Of a stretch of 64,000 bases of DNA, positions 1 through 10,636 are shown piece by piece. Position 1 is the first letter of the stretch. Every line of letters starts with the position of its first letter. The notes below the pieces were generated by a model, which did no database searches, was not told where the DNA came from, and saw only the letters and a program-made list of their open reading frames with translations. The position numbers and the translations under genes were made by a program. This DNA comes from Phallus indusiatus (lineage: Eukaryota; Basidiomycota; Agaricomycetes; Phallales; Phallaceae): contig JAQFWX010000033.1 in NCBI GenBank assembly GCA_027605045.1, positions 310,001 through 374,000 of the forward strand. The letters are read 5' to 3'.

Positions 1-209
1 TCTCCAATCCTTTACCTCACTTGACAGACCCTTTGATATTGCTCTTTATCGGCCTCTTAGGCTCGTTGGAAGGTTTACTCTTTGTTTATTGGGTCCAGTT
101 AAAACTCGGCGATGTTTTGCTCTATGGTGCCATTCTTGGTAGCATCACTATTGCTGTTGGGAAAAGTGCTTTGAGAAAAGTTGGGGAACGAAGACTCCGA
201 AAGGCTTGA
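1..209 (+). CDS. C-terminal end of a ribophorin II/Swp1-like protein (partial)
   Basis: An open frame enters from the left edge of the window and ends at a TGA at 207-209. The visible 68 or so residues contain two hydrophobic helices (about residues 9-30 and 38-52) separated by a short polar loop, followed by a basic tail rich in Arg and Lys. The arrangement, a late pair of membrane helices with a small residue-rich second helix and a short basic cytosolic tail, resembles the C-terminus of ribophorin II (yeast Swp1), a subunit of the ER oligosaccharyltransferase. That family identification is an inference from a short tail and could be wrong. The start and all luminal domains lie outside the window. 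Translation from the TTG at 21 would be artificial, because the frame stays open to base 3. Confidence 0.5.
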   Translation, partial: SNPLPHLTDPLILLFIGLLGSLEGLLFVYWVQLKLGDVLLYGAILGSITIAVGKSALRKVGERRLRKA

Positions 210-1583
210 TAGTTTCCCAAAGTGTCATATGTAACACATGTTGTCATTGCTGTTGTACATAAACCGCAAAAAAGGTACAGGGTTCCACGTTATCCTGTAT
301 ACTAGGAAAAACTAATTTAAGATTTTACTTTTCTACGTGATATTTTGTATTAAATCAAGTGACGACATGGAAAGGAGCTATAATAGTCTGGTTTTGAATC
401 ATTTGAGGCGCCACGTGCATATGCTTAATTCTTTCCTGGATGTTAGTTCATTTGTAATGTAGATCTACAGGAATACAAATAGTCCTCGTGATGGTCGGCC
501 CGAATTCAATGCATACTAAAGGTAATGCCGAAGAAGAGCTATACCCTTTGAATTCACGTTTCATCTCTCGAATTCGAACCACTATTGTCGGATGGAGTAA
601 AAAAAGGGTATAGTCGTTCGCTTGAATGCTGAATAAACCCGCTCCACAAAGAGATTCCATCTTTTTTCGAGCGATTGTGATAAGAAATGGAAGCACTTTA
701 AAAAGTAGCGCAATGGCCAGAGCACTATCAGACGGGATTCCGAGAAGAACGTGATCATTTATGAGCTCGGGTGTTTATCGTAAATGTATGTAGAAGGTCT
801 TCAACGAGTGCCTTTGTCTTCTTGCCCTGACTTTCTGCTAAATTTGGAATCTTTCCGTTCGAAGTAGATTCATGTTCTTTTTGGCGACATGAAACAGCCC
901 TACGTTTGCAATTGTTAGGCGAGAGTAGTACATGGATCTTGTGGTTTATGTGATTGGTATGTGGTCATTGAACAATGCCACCTGATTCCAATCAAGAAGA
1001 TACGAGCTATCATGCACAGTCTGCGCTGGCTCCTCTTGAGAACATTTTGAGACCCTTTCGATCCGTTATTGGACTGTTTTTTTCTAGCATTTGACGCGAT
1101 AAAGAATGTGCTCACCGTGGCCATATGGCTCATTCCACGATAGCCTGAAACACGCAAACACGCACGCAGATTCAGGAATAATTCTTTTCCTCTCGCGCTG
1201 AGCAAAAATACCAAAAAATCGTGTTGGTAAGCTTGAAGTCTACGGAACATTCTCGGTCCCAAGCCTCCTTTGTTCTGTCTGACAATCTTCCATACTTTGG
1301 GAAATACTGCTTTTTTCGAGAGGAAAGTGGACCAGCTGCCTTGTGACACGTCTTGTGATGGTTAAATCGAGGGAGATGTCAGCATGAGAGCGTGGTTCTG
1401 TCCCGTGTGGTCATCGTCAGCCCGTGGTCTTGCCGCGCGCCTCCGCGTACGCCTTCTGACTTCTGTTCCCGACCCGCCTCATCAGACTATGACACTACTC
1501 CATGCAGTTCAATACAAGAATGTCTTTTGAATTGATTATTAATTTTAGGCGACCTTCAAGTGTCAAATAAAGGCTTTTGTAGG
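210..1583. other. Intergenic region without a supported gene
   Basis: I see no recognisable gene here. Two minus-strand open frames (448-696 and 915-1349) have no family signature I recognise and no convincing splice structure joining them. They may be chance frames or remains of a decayed gene. The stretch just before 1584 should contain the GH47 promoter. Confidence 0.5.
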
Positions 1584-1592
1584 GTATAAAAA
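1584..1592 (+). promoter_or_regulatory. TATA box of the GH47 gene
   Basis: The sequence gtataaaaa lies about 60 bases upstream of the GH47 start codon at 1648, a normal spacing for a fungal core promoter. It is followed by a CT-rich leader (tctagctcttcggtaccctc). Confidence 0.55.
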
Positions 1593-1647
1593 CTTGTCAA
1601 GCCATGCAGTCTAGCTCTTCGGTACCCTCTACGCCCCCATTTCCGAA

Positions 1648-3752
1648 ATGGTTGGCTTGCGTTTCTCTTTTGTCGCTCTCGCTTTGTCTTTGTCGCCCAA
1701 TGCGTTGGCAGCTATAACTGTCCAGAAGCCAGGTTTAACCGTTCCTGAAGAGTTTGATGCTACAAAGGAGACTGTCAAGACGATTTTCAGCAATGCTTTC
1801 AGCGCGTATCAAAAGTTTGCTTTTGGACACGATGAATTGGCCCGTAGGTCCACTTTCGAAACATATAAAGTAGTTGAGAATGCTGACTAGACTTTGTAGC
1901 GGTGTCAAAAGTATGGTTTCTGTCTGTTTTTTTGCGAAGCTTTTCAGTTAATAATAGCCTACTAACAGGGTGTCATCGACGATCTCGGCGGATGGGGTAA
2001 ATCATACCAAACCTCAACTCATATAATCTCAGAATTAACCTCTGTTTTCAAGGTGCCAGTATCATTGATGGTTTGGACACTATGAAAATAATGGGTCTAG
2101 ACGATCTATTTGAGCTTGCTCTCAACTTCACATCGGGCATTGATTTCAGCCAAACCGACACAGGAGACACCATCTCCGTCTTTGAGTCTACCATCCGTTT
2201 TGTCGGCGGTATGCTGTCGACTTATGAACTCAATGGGAACAAGCCTCAGTTCCTTGTGGACCAGGCTGAAAGTCTTGCGCGAAAGCTTGCTTTGGGGTTC
2301 ACGGGATCTAGCCCTATTCCCTTTAATTCTATCGATTTTGGGGCGAACGAGGCTGTCACTGGACCCGGTCAAACGGTCAGGATATTACTCCTCTCATATA
2401 CATCGATTGTCTTCTGAGATTTAATTTCCCTTTCAATGGCAATAGACTAACGTTGCTCAAGCTGGAACGGTAAGCTAAAACACTTTTTGGTATTGTGTTT
2501 ACCTTTCTCGGTTCTAATATACGTCTTCTAGCTAACGCTCGAATGGTCAACGTTATCTAAATACACCGGTAACAACACCTATCGCGAATTGGCTGAGAAC
2601 TCGGTCATACACATGGCCCAACTAGTTCCACCACTTCCAGGTATCCCAGCCCAAGACATCGACCCGCAAAGTGGTGAATTTGTCGACGCCTATGTAAGCT
2701 GGGGCGGAGGGACCGACTCATACCTCGAATACCTCGTCAAATACACTCGTTTGGATCCGACCGTCAACCCTCTTTTAATACAAACATGGCAGACCGCTGT
2801 TGATTCCACTATCAAGTGGTTGCATAAGATCTCGACCGTCGGTGGATGGTCGTATGTCGCTGATTTTACGGACGATAGACAGATTAGACATATTGGATCG
2901 CATCTTGAGTGCTTTATGGGTGGAAATTGGATTCTAGGTGGAAAGTTACTTGGGAATGATACTATTGTGGATATCGGATTGAAGTTGACCGATGCGTGTG
3001 TCAACACCTACTTCGGAACTGCGTAAGTTTTTGATCACTCATCCTTGTTCTGTGCATTGAGATACGGTTTCAATCTCTTCAGAACAAGAATCGGACCTGA
3101 AGTCTTCGCATTCCTTTCTGAAGTGACAACCCAACCACCTAACGGAACAGACGACGGAAACTTCACCGAAACACCCATAACACAACAAAACCTCGATTTC
3201 TTCGCTGAACACGGCTTCTACATCTACGATGGCAATTCCGATTACATTCTTCGTCCTGGAGTTATGGAATCCAACTTTTACGCGTGGCGTGTATCGGGCG
3301 ATGTCAAGTACTTGAACAACGCGAAAAGCGTTGTTGAAAGTTATTTGCAGTTCCTCGAAGTTCCTGGTGGTGAAGGTGGCGTTAGTGGTCTTGATGACGT
3401 TGATAATGCTACGGTTACGGCCTCTACTCGCGTGGATGATCAGGAGAGTTTCTTCTTCGCTGAAGTTATGAAATACTTGTGGGTTCTCCTAAGCCTTGTC
3501 CCGGATATCTCAGACTAACTTCTCGAAAGGTACTTGGTGTTCGATGATCCCAACAATATCTCATTGGACGAATGGGTCTTCAACACCGAAAGTCATCCTC
3601 TTCGTGCACCACCCATTGATACCTTTGGTTCACCACCTCCACCCAACCCTCCATACAACGCGGTCAAATCGCCAGCACCGACAGTTCCGCTCCCTCAAAT
3701 CTCTCAAAATCCCAAACTAACCAGTGCCCTTCGTGTGAATCTTAATCTTTAG
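1648..3752 (+). CDS. Class I alpha-1,2-mannosidase, glycoside hydrolase family 47
   Basis: The gene encodes a secreted or secretory-pathway mannosidase of roughly 550 residues that removes alpha-1,2-linked mannose from N-glycans. The first 22 residues form a signal peptide ending near ALAA. GH47 hallmarks follow in order: GHDEL (residue ~60, continued as PVSK after a short intron), GGWGASIIDGLDTMKIMG, SVFESTIRFVGGMLSTYEL, SHLECFMGGN, DYILRPGVMESNFYAWR and, near the end, the calcium-binding TESHP motif (the family usually has TEAHP). At least seven short introns separate the exons. The last exon (from about 3531) ends at the TAG of 3750-3752. The gene converges on an ICMT-like gene with 136 bases between stop codons. 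Partial decayed copies of its 3' half exist at 17.3-18.1 kb and 62.8-63.2 kb. Exact 5' splice sites between 1844 and 2060 are my reading and need cDNA. Confidence 0.9.
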
Positions 3753-3888
3753 GGTTTAAATGAATTGTGCTTCATTTCTTGTTGTCTTATTATTTAGAAT
3801 TGCGTGTATATATTATAAAAGTAGTGGTTACAAATCTTGAAATCCCATTCTGTTTCTTGCTAGAAATTGGATATAATGTATAGTGCGA

Positions 3889-4661
3889 TTAGCAAACGCC
3901 GGGGATATATCGGTATGGAACGCGTTTTGCATAGTCGTCCCATGCCCGACCGAAATGAGAACGAAGGGTTTTTTCCTCCAGTTCAACGCGCTTCAAAGCC
4001 CAAAGCCAAATGAACGACGCCCACATATAAAACAACGCCTTGATGACTTTTAGAGACCACGGAGACATCGTCCACCCGCACACCATAATCGAACTTCCAA
4101 CATTCAATAACAGAAGCGTGTTCCCGATTATGATGGTTATGGTAGCTGTATAGCTTCCGTGCTGTATGAGTGAGTAGGGACCTGAGTCTATGATTTTATG
4201 CTTTGGTCGAATTGCAAGTTGGAATGTGAAGAATTGGCCCAATGATTTGATACACGTAAGGCGAAGGGTACATCCGACCATGACTAGAACAAAGCTTGTT
4301 ATGAATGATAGAGAAAGATCACGGTAGTCTGATGAAGTGGCGGGTTGTTCGGTATTGGGACACAATTGAGTGGTTTCGGAGAGAATGTTTGATATTAGGG
4401 TAGAGAATACAATAATAGAGGGCGTGAAGACTGGCTAATAAATGAATTCAGTTCATCAACAACGTGAAGGCAGGGTTTTTTGACTTGACTCACTGAGATA
4501 ACCAATTCGCCGATAGAAGCAAGGTACTTCTCTCCCAAGGTGCTTTTGTCAATTTTATCCACACTGGAAACGGTGTTAGGTGGTGTAACCGCCTTTATCG
4601 TTAGAAAATCCATTGTTATTAGCATAATTAGTTTCAGAATAGCTGATGACGACGACGACAT
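3889..4661 (-). CDS. Isoprenylcysteine carboxyl methyltransferase (ICMT)-like membrane protein, copy 1
   Basis: Two exons fit a 237-residue protein: 4661-4494 (56 codons) and 4434-3889, joined over a 59-base intron with a gtgagt donor and ttag acceptor. I chose the ATG at 4661 (MSSSSSAILK) because the paralogues start at the same point; an upstream in-frame ATG at 4670 is possible. Several hydrophobic helices are visible. The C-terminal half has the ICMT/PEMT layout: RPKHKIIDSGPYSLIQH, a helix pair, then EEKTLRSHFGRAWDDYAKRV and a terminal YRYIPGVC. The family methylates the C-terminal prenylcysteine of CAAX proteins at the ER membrane using S-adenosylmethionine. Here the usual RHPSYTG segment reads QHGSYTA, so catalytic competence is doubtful. 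This is one of five copies in the window. Confidence 0.8.
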
Positions 4662-4935
4662 TGGTGTCACTGGAGAGGTTCACCGTGTTACCAAATCGTC
4701 TATCGTCTAGTGAAGTAAGGCTTTTATTTGACCGCATTTACTTTTAAGCAGGTGATACAGATGAATGCTGATAGAAGGAATATGCGATTGGAGGACGTGG
4801 TTTGGTATCATGACTGGTGTCGATTTGGCGAAGTTGTAGAGGATGTGGTAAGCTTGGCGCTTAGTATATCGGCTCGTTCAATCAACATTCAACGTTCAAT
4901 TCCGCAATCAACTCACAGCTTCCAATGAGCTCCTT
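4662..4935. repeat. Duplicated ICMT upstream segment (copy 1)
   Basis: The region upstream of ICMT copy 1 is repeated at 18351-18570 with high similarity: caggtgatacagatg, then gaaggaatatgc, then ggaggacgtggttt. It is more loosely repeated upstream of the ICMT copies at 17095-17330 and 36011-36245. It probably contains the ICMT promoter. The open frame 4728-4928 inside it is not conserved as coding. Confidence 0.6.
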
Positions 4936-5759
4936 GAGAGACTCCCTGCTTATTGATATCTCGAGCATAAATAGTGAAAATTATACTGTGATTATATCCT
5001 CTTTCGAGCTGCCGATTCACATCGTGTCGAAAAGAAAAGACTTTTTTCTGCAGGCGATTTATTGAGGACCATTAAGGTACAATCTCAAATAGGTAAGTAT
5101 CGTCTGGTCCATTTCCTATTTGTTTGTCTTAGGATTCTATTTACAGGACGACAGACACCGCGGAGAAGTCTGAAAACGATGATGCATGATGGCTATTAGA
5201 CATGCTTTTTGTCAATTGCCAGAGGATACTAATCAAACCCAGTAATACACCAACGACAGTCATTACGGTGTGACCGGACTGAGCATCCTCAATCTTGAAG
5301 AACCCTTGCGCTCCTGCTAACTAAAAGGTGTGCCAGATGATACTTACGGCTGACTCGAATCATGATCATCCGTTGGCAATCCTCCGGACGACTTTACGAG
5401 ATGTCGAGTGTGGAAGCATGGTGAGAAGTTGATGCAGTACAGGCTATCAGATCCACGCTAGGATGTTCAACGCAGTGAATATGTATTTGGATTTCTGACT
5501 TGAAAGTTCGTCATTGAACTTAAACGCTATTGTGACTCCTTGCTAGTGCTTTTGGTCAATCATTTTTTACGACAATCAACCTGTGCCAGCGCCCAGTTAT
5601 TCAGTGGGAGTCATCGTTCTTCCCTCCTAATGCGTATGTGGCTATTTCCCAACTAAATCTAAATTATGGTTCTTATGTGCTTGTGTAGCCGAAAGTTTCT
5701 AAATATGAGAACTCCTCAAGTATATAGCCACTGGAAATTGTAGATGGCGCCGGGCTCCA
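4936..5759. other. Intergenic region with a possible decayed membrane-protein end (minus strand)
   Basis: No intact gene is visible. On the minus strand, 5321-5141 reads as about 60 residues with one hydrophobic helix (VMTVVGVLLGLISILW) and a polar tail ending at TAA, preceded by a weak splice acceptor. It could be the last exon of a gene whose remainder is lost. The function is unknown. Confidence 0.3.
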
Positions 5760-6159
5760 AACGTCGGGCGAAGCAGTGCGGTGATCATGTATCTAGGACG
5801 ACAATGATGAACAGCTCACTTCGCACGAATCCGGTGACAGCCTCTGAGAAAAATGACAGATCCGAGAGGACGAGTACGAGCGGTGGGCTTCTACTGGGCA
5901 CCAGAGATTTATGTTGACTTCTGATAAAGTTAGTAAATATAGAAAATCGAGTACTGATTGGTGTTTATTTTATCAAAGTTCAATTAAAGAGAGTACGTTT
6001 TCTGCCACCCAATCTTCTTAGTATTGATCTTCACTGCTACAAGGCGCAAACAAGGCCAGCGTTTTGAGTAACGAATTGAAGGCAAGTTTTGCCACAAACT
6101 TTTTTCAACACCCCCTGTTCACATAACCCTATATCCCAATCAACCATCAGCTACATACC
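5760..6159 (+). repeat. Shared upstream block of DUF6535 copy A
   Basis: About 400 bases directly before the DUF6535 start codon are conserved in all four complete copies (also 10201-10636, 18571-18952, 31700-32081). Common elements include gacagatccgaga, gtgggcttct, attggtgt, tattgat and catcagctacatacc just before ATG. Retention of the whole block suggests each copy was duplicated with its own promoter. The order of elements is the same in every copy. Confidence 0.7.
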
Positions 6160-9100
6160 ATGTTCAAAACATCTAGCTTGAGAGGAACAACAGCGCTCAT
6201 CGAGGCTCAGAACGAACGTGGAAGAAGTTCTAGAATAGCCCCGGATAGCGAACACCTTGAAGAAGCTGCGCTGCCTGGGCTGATTACTACTTCTTTGGAC
6301 GAGGACAGCAAGCAACCTGCCCCTGTGCCACTTGCCGTGGAAAAAAGTTCTGGAATGGCCCCGGAAAGGCGTAGTAGTGAACACCTTGAAGCTGTGCCGA
6401 TTACTAAAAGCTCTTCTTCCACGAGCTCCCGGGCGAGTTCTTTGGACGAGGACAGAGAGCAATCTGTGCCACCCCGCGATCTGCTCAGTGAGTTTTCTGT
6501 CTCATGATATGGTATATTCAATTTACTTACTTTCTCAAAGGCAGTGCTCCTGATGTTACCCAACCTGTTAGGCAACGACGCAAGAAGAAACATAGAAGCG
6601 TTTTCGGATTAACACACGAAACTGGTCGTGAGTACTAATGACAACTCCCGCTTACTCTATGCAATCTAATATGACGCATCTTAGTGAATAATAGAGATGC
6701 ATACGACCAGAAATATGCTCGGGATCGATACGGAGAAGAGACCTCCGAGAATGCTCGTATTTGGTTGACTTACCTTGACGAAGCCGAGCCATTCGATCGC
6801 GAGAAAGTTGAAGAGTGGAAAGGGGCGGCAGATGTTCTCCTAGTTTTTGTTAGATATATTCGTTTTGTTTTTTACTCAAGCTCACTATTTTGTTGCCAGG
6901 CCGGTCTGTTCTCCAGTGTTATAACGACATTCATCGTACAAGCTTTGCAGAGCTTGCAACAGGATAATTCCCAAGTCTCTGCATCCCTATTATTCGAAAT
7001 AGCTGGGATCCTACGAGCCCAATCTAATGGCACCCCACTAAATATGATCCCTAATTCAACATTGACTCCTACATCGCCGTTCACACCATCGACGAACACA
7101 TTGTTAGTAAACGGTCTGTGGTTTACTAGCTTAGCAATCACGTTGTCTATAGCATTGTTCGCTGTCACCGCGAAACAATGGTCGCGCTATTCCTTGGCTT
7201 CTATCTCTGGAACACCCAACAGAAGGGCGAGGGTCAGGCAACTACGGTTCAAAGGCTTCGAAGTGTGGAAGGTCGGTGCCATCCTTGACTTCCTTCCCGT
7301 CCTTCTCTACCTTGCAGTCGGTCTGTTCCTTACAGGCATCATCATAATGCTATTTCCATTGAACGCTGCCATCGCGTGGACGATTGTCGGTATTACGGGC
7401 ACGACCTATACCTTGTATTTTATTTCTGTGATATTACCGATCCAGTATCCGGAATGTCCATATACAACCTCGATGACGATTTACGTCGACATCCTCTTTT
7501 TTGTCCTACGAGGTTCGATTTTAAATCGGAGTCTTCAGGTTGTCTGGAGAAAAATAAAAACTAAAATTTACCGAACTATTGGAACTTCAACTTCTGCTTA
7601 CTACGCCATCGGCGTCTTCCGATACGTCTTTATTTATCCGAGGGTAGCTAGCGTCATGCGCCGTGGATTTCGGAGGCTTCGTAACAACATTTCTTTTATT
7701 ACCAGGTGGAGAGAAGCAAAAATACATCAAGCAGTTGAAACCGCAACATTCCTCGATTTTGAGGCGCTCAGTTGGCTCTATAGGATTTCCTGGAACAGAA
7801 GTGTTCATCGAATGATTGCACGTTGTGCGGCGGTAAATCCAATAATCAGCACACAATTTGGATCTGATATCCTTGGGGATCTCAATCGTAGTTTGGATAT
7901 CAGTGAAGCCAATGTTGTGGACTTGCGTTATGGCCTATGCTTGGATCTCCTGACACGTGAACGCGGTCACTGGCGTCTCCTCCAGTCTATTCCCAATGCG
8001 CTAGGAAATCACCTGGAGGAAGGAGAGTTTCAAAGCTATCTCCGGATTGCAGACACTGTGTTACGATGCGATGATAAACTCCAAATTCTCCATGATGCGA
8101 TCAAGGGCAATTGCAAACTTCCACTGGCCATGTGGGGTTATCTCCTAGAGAAGGCGGAACCTGACGCCACCATAGCTAGGCATATATTCATCAGTATGGG
8201 TGACACGGGGTTGATACACTTTGAGAGTGAAAGACTGGGTTGGTGGAAGTTTGACCGCCTGTTTCGTCACTTGGAAGCCGAAACTTATGAAACATGCTAC
8301 AACCTCCTTTTCATCATTTATCGTAACCTCACTTCCCAAGATCCGCTCGACATTGGGAAAGGGCGAAAACTGGAATCCTTGTATCATGTATTTCACAGCT
8401 TTTATGACTGTCTTATATTCTCTGGTTGCCTTCGCCGATTAGAGGATGGCCTCCGTTTAACGTATGCCCTCCGCTTCTTCACAGAGATTTGCTGCGTAGA
8501 CTCATTCTGGAGCGAGTCTATGACAGATGAAGCTAGAGAGAATGTAGTTCGGTCTTTGCATGCAATGGAACCCCTGCCACTTGCAGACACCCAGCCGGAT
8601 AACCACTTAACTTTTACAGACGGCCACACTCTCACTCTCATATATCAATGGTACTCGCGAGATCTCGACTCGAACCTCTCATATTACACATGTCCCCTTT
8701 TCATGCTGCTGCTCATGTCCCAAAACCGACACCATCTAACCACAATCCTCTTGAATGACATAAATGCTGTCTCTAACTTCTCGAAATGTGTTCAGAACCT
8801 GGCAAATTATCAGGATATCGAAAACGAAAAGACAATATATCTAATCTTAATGGACCTCCTCAAATCCGTGGACCCTAAGAAGAATCCCAGGCTGTTCACC
8901 ATTCTTTACAACCGCTCTGTGCTTTTACAACTATGGGCACTCCTCGTGTGCTACGACCACCATACAAAAGAATATTCCCTGCTTGTGAAGTCGAAAATTG
9001 CGAGGGACAAGTTGTACGAGCTGTTTGCCGCTATGAATGAACTGGTTCAATCTGACTATGCAAATTTACCTATTGGATTTCAACAAAAGTATTATGGGGC

Positions 9101-9305
9101 CACAGACGCTCGTCTTAGATTAGTGACATCTGCGCGTGAGTTTGGACAACTCATAGGTGTGTTCCGCATACAACTTGAGGCCACTTCTGAACAATCTGCG
9201 CCTGGAAATGCAACGTCAATCAATGACCACGATAACGAAGAGCGTGCACAGGTGCCTGGTCCGGATGAGGTACTTCATTATTACAGCCTAGTTCACCATC
9301 CTTGA
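6160..9305 (+). CDS. DUF6535-family multi-pass membrane protein, copy A
   Basis: Four exons (6160-6487, 6541-6627, 6685-6848, 6900-9305) give about 994 residues. The N-terminal tail is Ser/Glu-rich and, in this copy only, contains an internal tandem duplication of the SSGMAP..EHLE segment. Next comes a basic stretch (RQRRKKKHR), then the DUF6535 core: EETSENARIWLTYLDEAEPF, EEWKGAADVLLVF and AGLFSSVITTF. Four hydrophobic helices follow, near LLVNGLWFTSLAITL, ILDFLPVLLYLAVGLFL, IIIMLFPLNAAIAW and TLYFISVILPI. The remaining 550 residues form a helical, probably cytosolic domain of unknown function. The family is greatly expanded in Agaricomycetes and no activity is established. Intron 3 is 51 bases without a stop, so retaining it would insert 17 residues in frame. 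The C-terminus is shorter than in copy B because of a small indel. Confidence 0.85.
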
Positions 9306-9853
9306 GAGTCCCCTTACTGAAATACTTGTACAGCGTAGAACCTTTAACGTTATGGGCAATTGTATGAAAAAGGTGTTCGAGTCCATTCAGTTGAAGACAC
9401 CCCGTCAAACCAGCGACCAGTCGACTGCTTGGCCGCCCCCGCCTAATGAAACGGGCCCTACCCAATACACAAGCCCAACCAATTTAGAGCGCTGATTGGA
9501 ATTTCGACTATTTTCCTTAATATTTGCCGTGATTATAAAATAAATATCCACATTATCATTGACAAATCTCTCTCTCTCAGACGCAGCCCGATGATCCAAA
9601 ACTTGTTTAAATAATACATGAATACTAGACTCTTGATTAAAAAAAACGGTATGAAATGAAGACTGAAAGCTTTTGAAAATTTTCCGGAGAACAGACAGCA
9701 AGGCCATCCACCACGTATATATCGGAACAACGAATGTGACCGGTTGATCTTTTATAGTGACGATAGGCCATTTTCTGACTCTGCGTTCAATGCGTTGTTT
9801 GAGCGCCAAACTAAAACACGAAATTCTCCAGAAGTAACTCTGGAACTTTTTTT
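9306..9853 (+). repeat. Shared downstream block of DUF6535 copy A
   Basis: The bases after the copy A stop are shared with the regions after copies B (13794-14610) and C (21915-22640) and, inverted, at 63187-63931. Landmarks are ttcgagtccatt, ccccgtcaaaccag, a short CT-repeat and gacgcagcccgatgatc. Minus-strand open frames here are not conserved as protein. Confidence 0.6.
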
Positions 9854-9983
9854 CTAGATTCATCAAAAGGGATGGAAGAGGTGAATGTCGTTGTCATGCA
9901 TATTGGAAAGTGCGTGTCGTCTCATGTATGAACAATTGACTGACTGTGTGAAATTCAGGTTACGCAGTATGTTTTTTGTTGAT
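9854..9983 (+). pseudogene. Fragment of the last exons of the gene at 29.7-31.5 kb
   Basis: From ctagattcatcaaaaggg to the TGA at 9981-9983, this stretch matches the final two exons and last intron of the gene at 29681-31486: gaatgtcgttgtcatgc, tattggaaagtgcgtgtcg, an intron containing ttgactgactgtgtgaaa, then tatgttttttgt. Upstream exons are absent. It lies in the 5' flank of DUF6535 copy B exactly as the parent gene lies in the 5' flank of copy D. This indicates that a block containing the end of that gene plus DUF6535 was duplicated. Confidence 0.6.
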
Positions 9984-10200
9984 TACAACATAGTAAAACG
10001 AAATAGGACCGTATTGCAAAGCAATTAATATATCACTGGATCACTGGATTTGAGTCATATCCGTCTGCGAGATATCAAATTCCTTTCAAAACTGAATAGC
10101 CACATGAAGAGCGAATACGACTGGGAGCTGTACTAACCCGTGGGGTTATTATCTATTACCCTTCCGCCCTAACGCGTTAAGTGACTATTACTATTTTACC

Positions 10201-10636
10201 AACTAAATTATGGTTCTCGCTCAGGTACATAGCCGGGCTCCAAACGTCGGGCGAAGCAGTGCGTTGACCATTGTATGTAGGACGACAATAGGGAACAGCT
10301 CACTGCGCACGAATGCGGTGACAACCTCTGACAGCAATGACAGATCCGAGAGGACGAGTACAAGCGGCGGGCTTCTGCCAGGCACCACAAATTTGTGCTG
10401 ACTTCTGAAAAAAGTTAGTAACTCGAGCACTGGTTGGTGTTTTATTAAAGTTCAATTAGATAAAGCAACGTTTTCTGGCACGCAATCCTATTAGTATTGA
10501 TCTTCACTGCCACGAGATGCGAATGAAGCGTGCGTTTTGAGTAATAAATTGAAGGTAAGTTTTAGCACAAACTTTTTTCAACAACCCCTCTTCAAATAAC
10601 CAGCCCTATATCCCAATTAATCATCAACTACATATC
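10201..10636 (+). repeat. Shared upstream block of DUF6535 copy B
   Basis: This is the second copy of the conserved promoter block described at 5760-6159. It has the same series of elements and ends in catcaactacatatc just before the ATG at 10637. Confidence 0.65.

Noticed and set aside
915..1349. Minus-strand frame of 144 codons
   Set aside because: No family signature, no supporting splice sites and no relation to neighbours; kept only as a remark in the intergenic entry.
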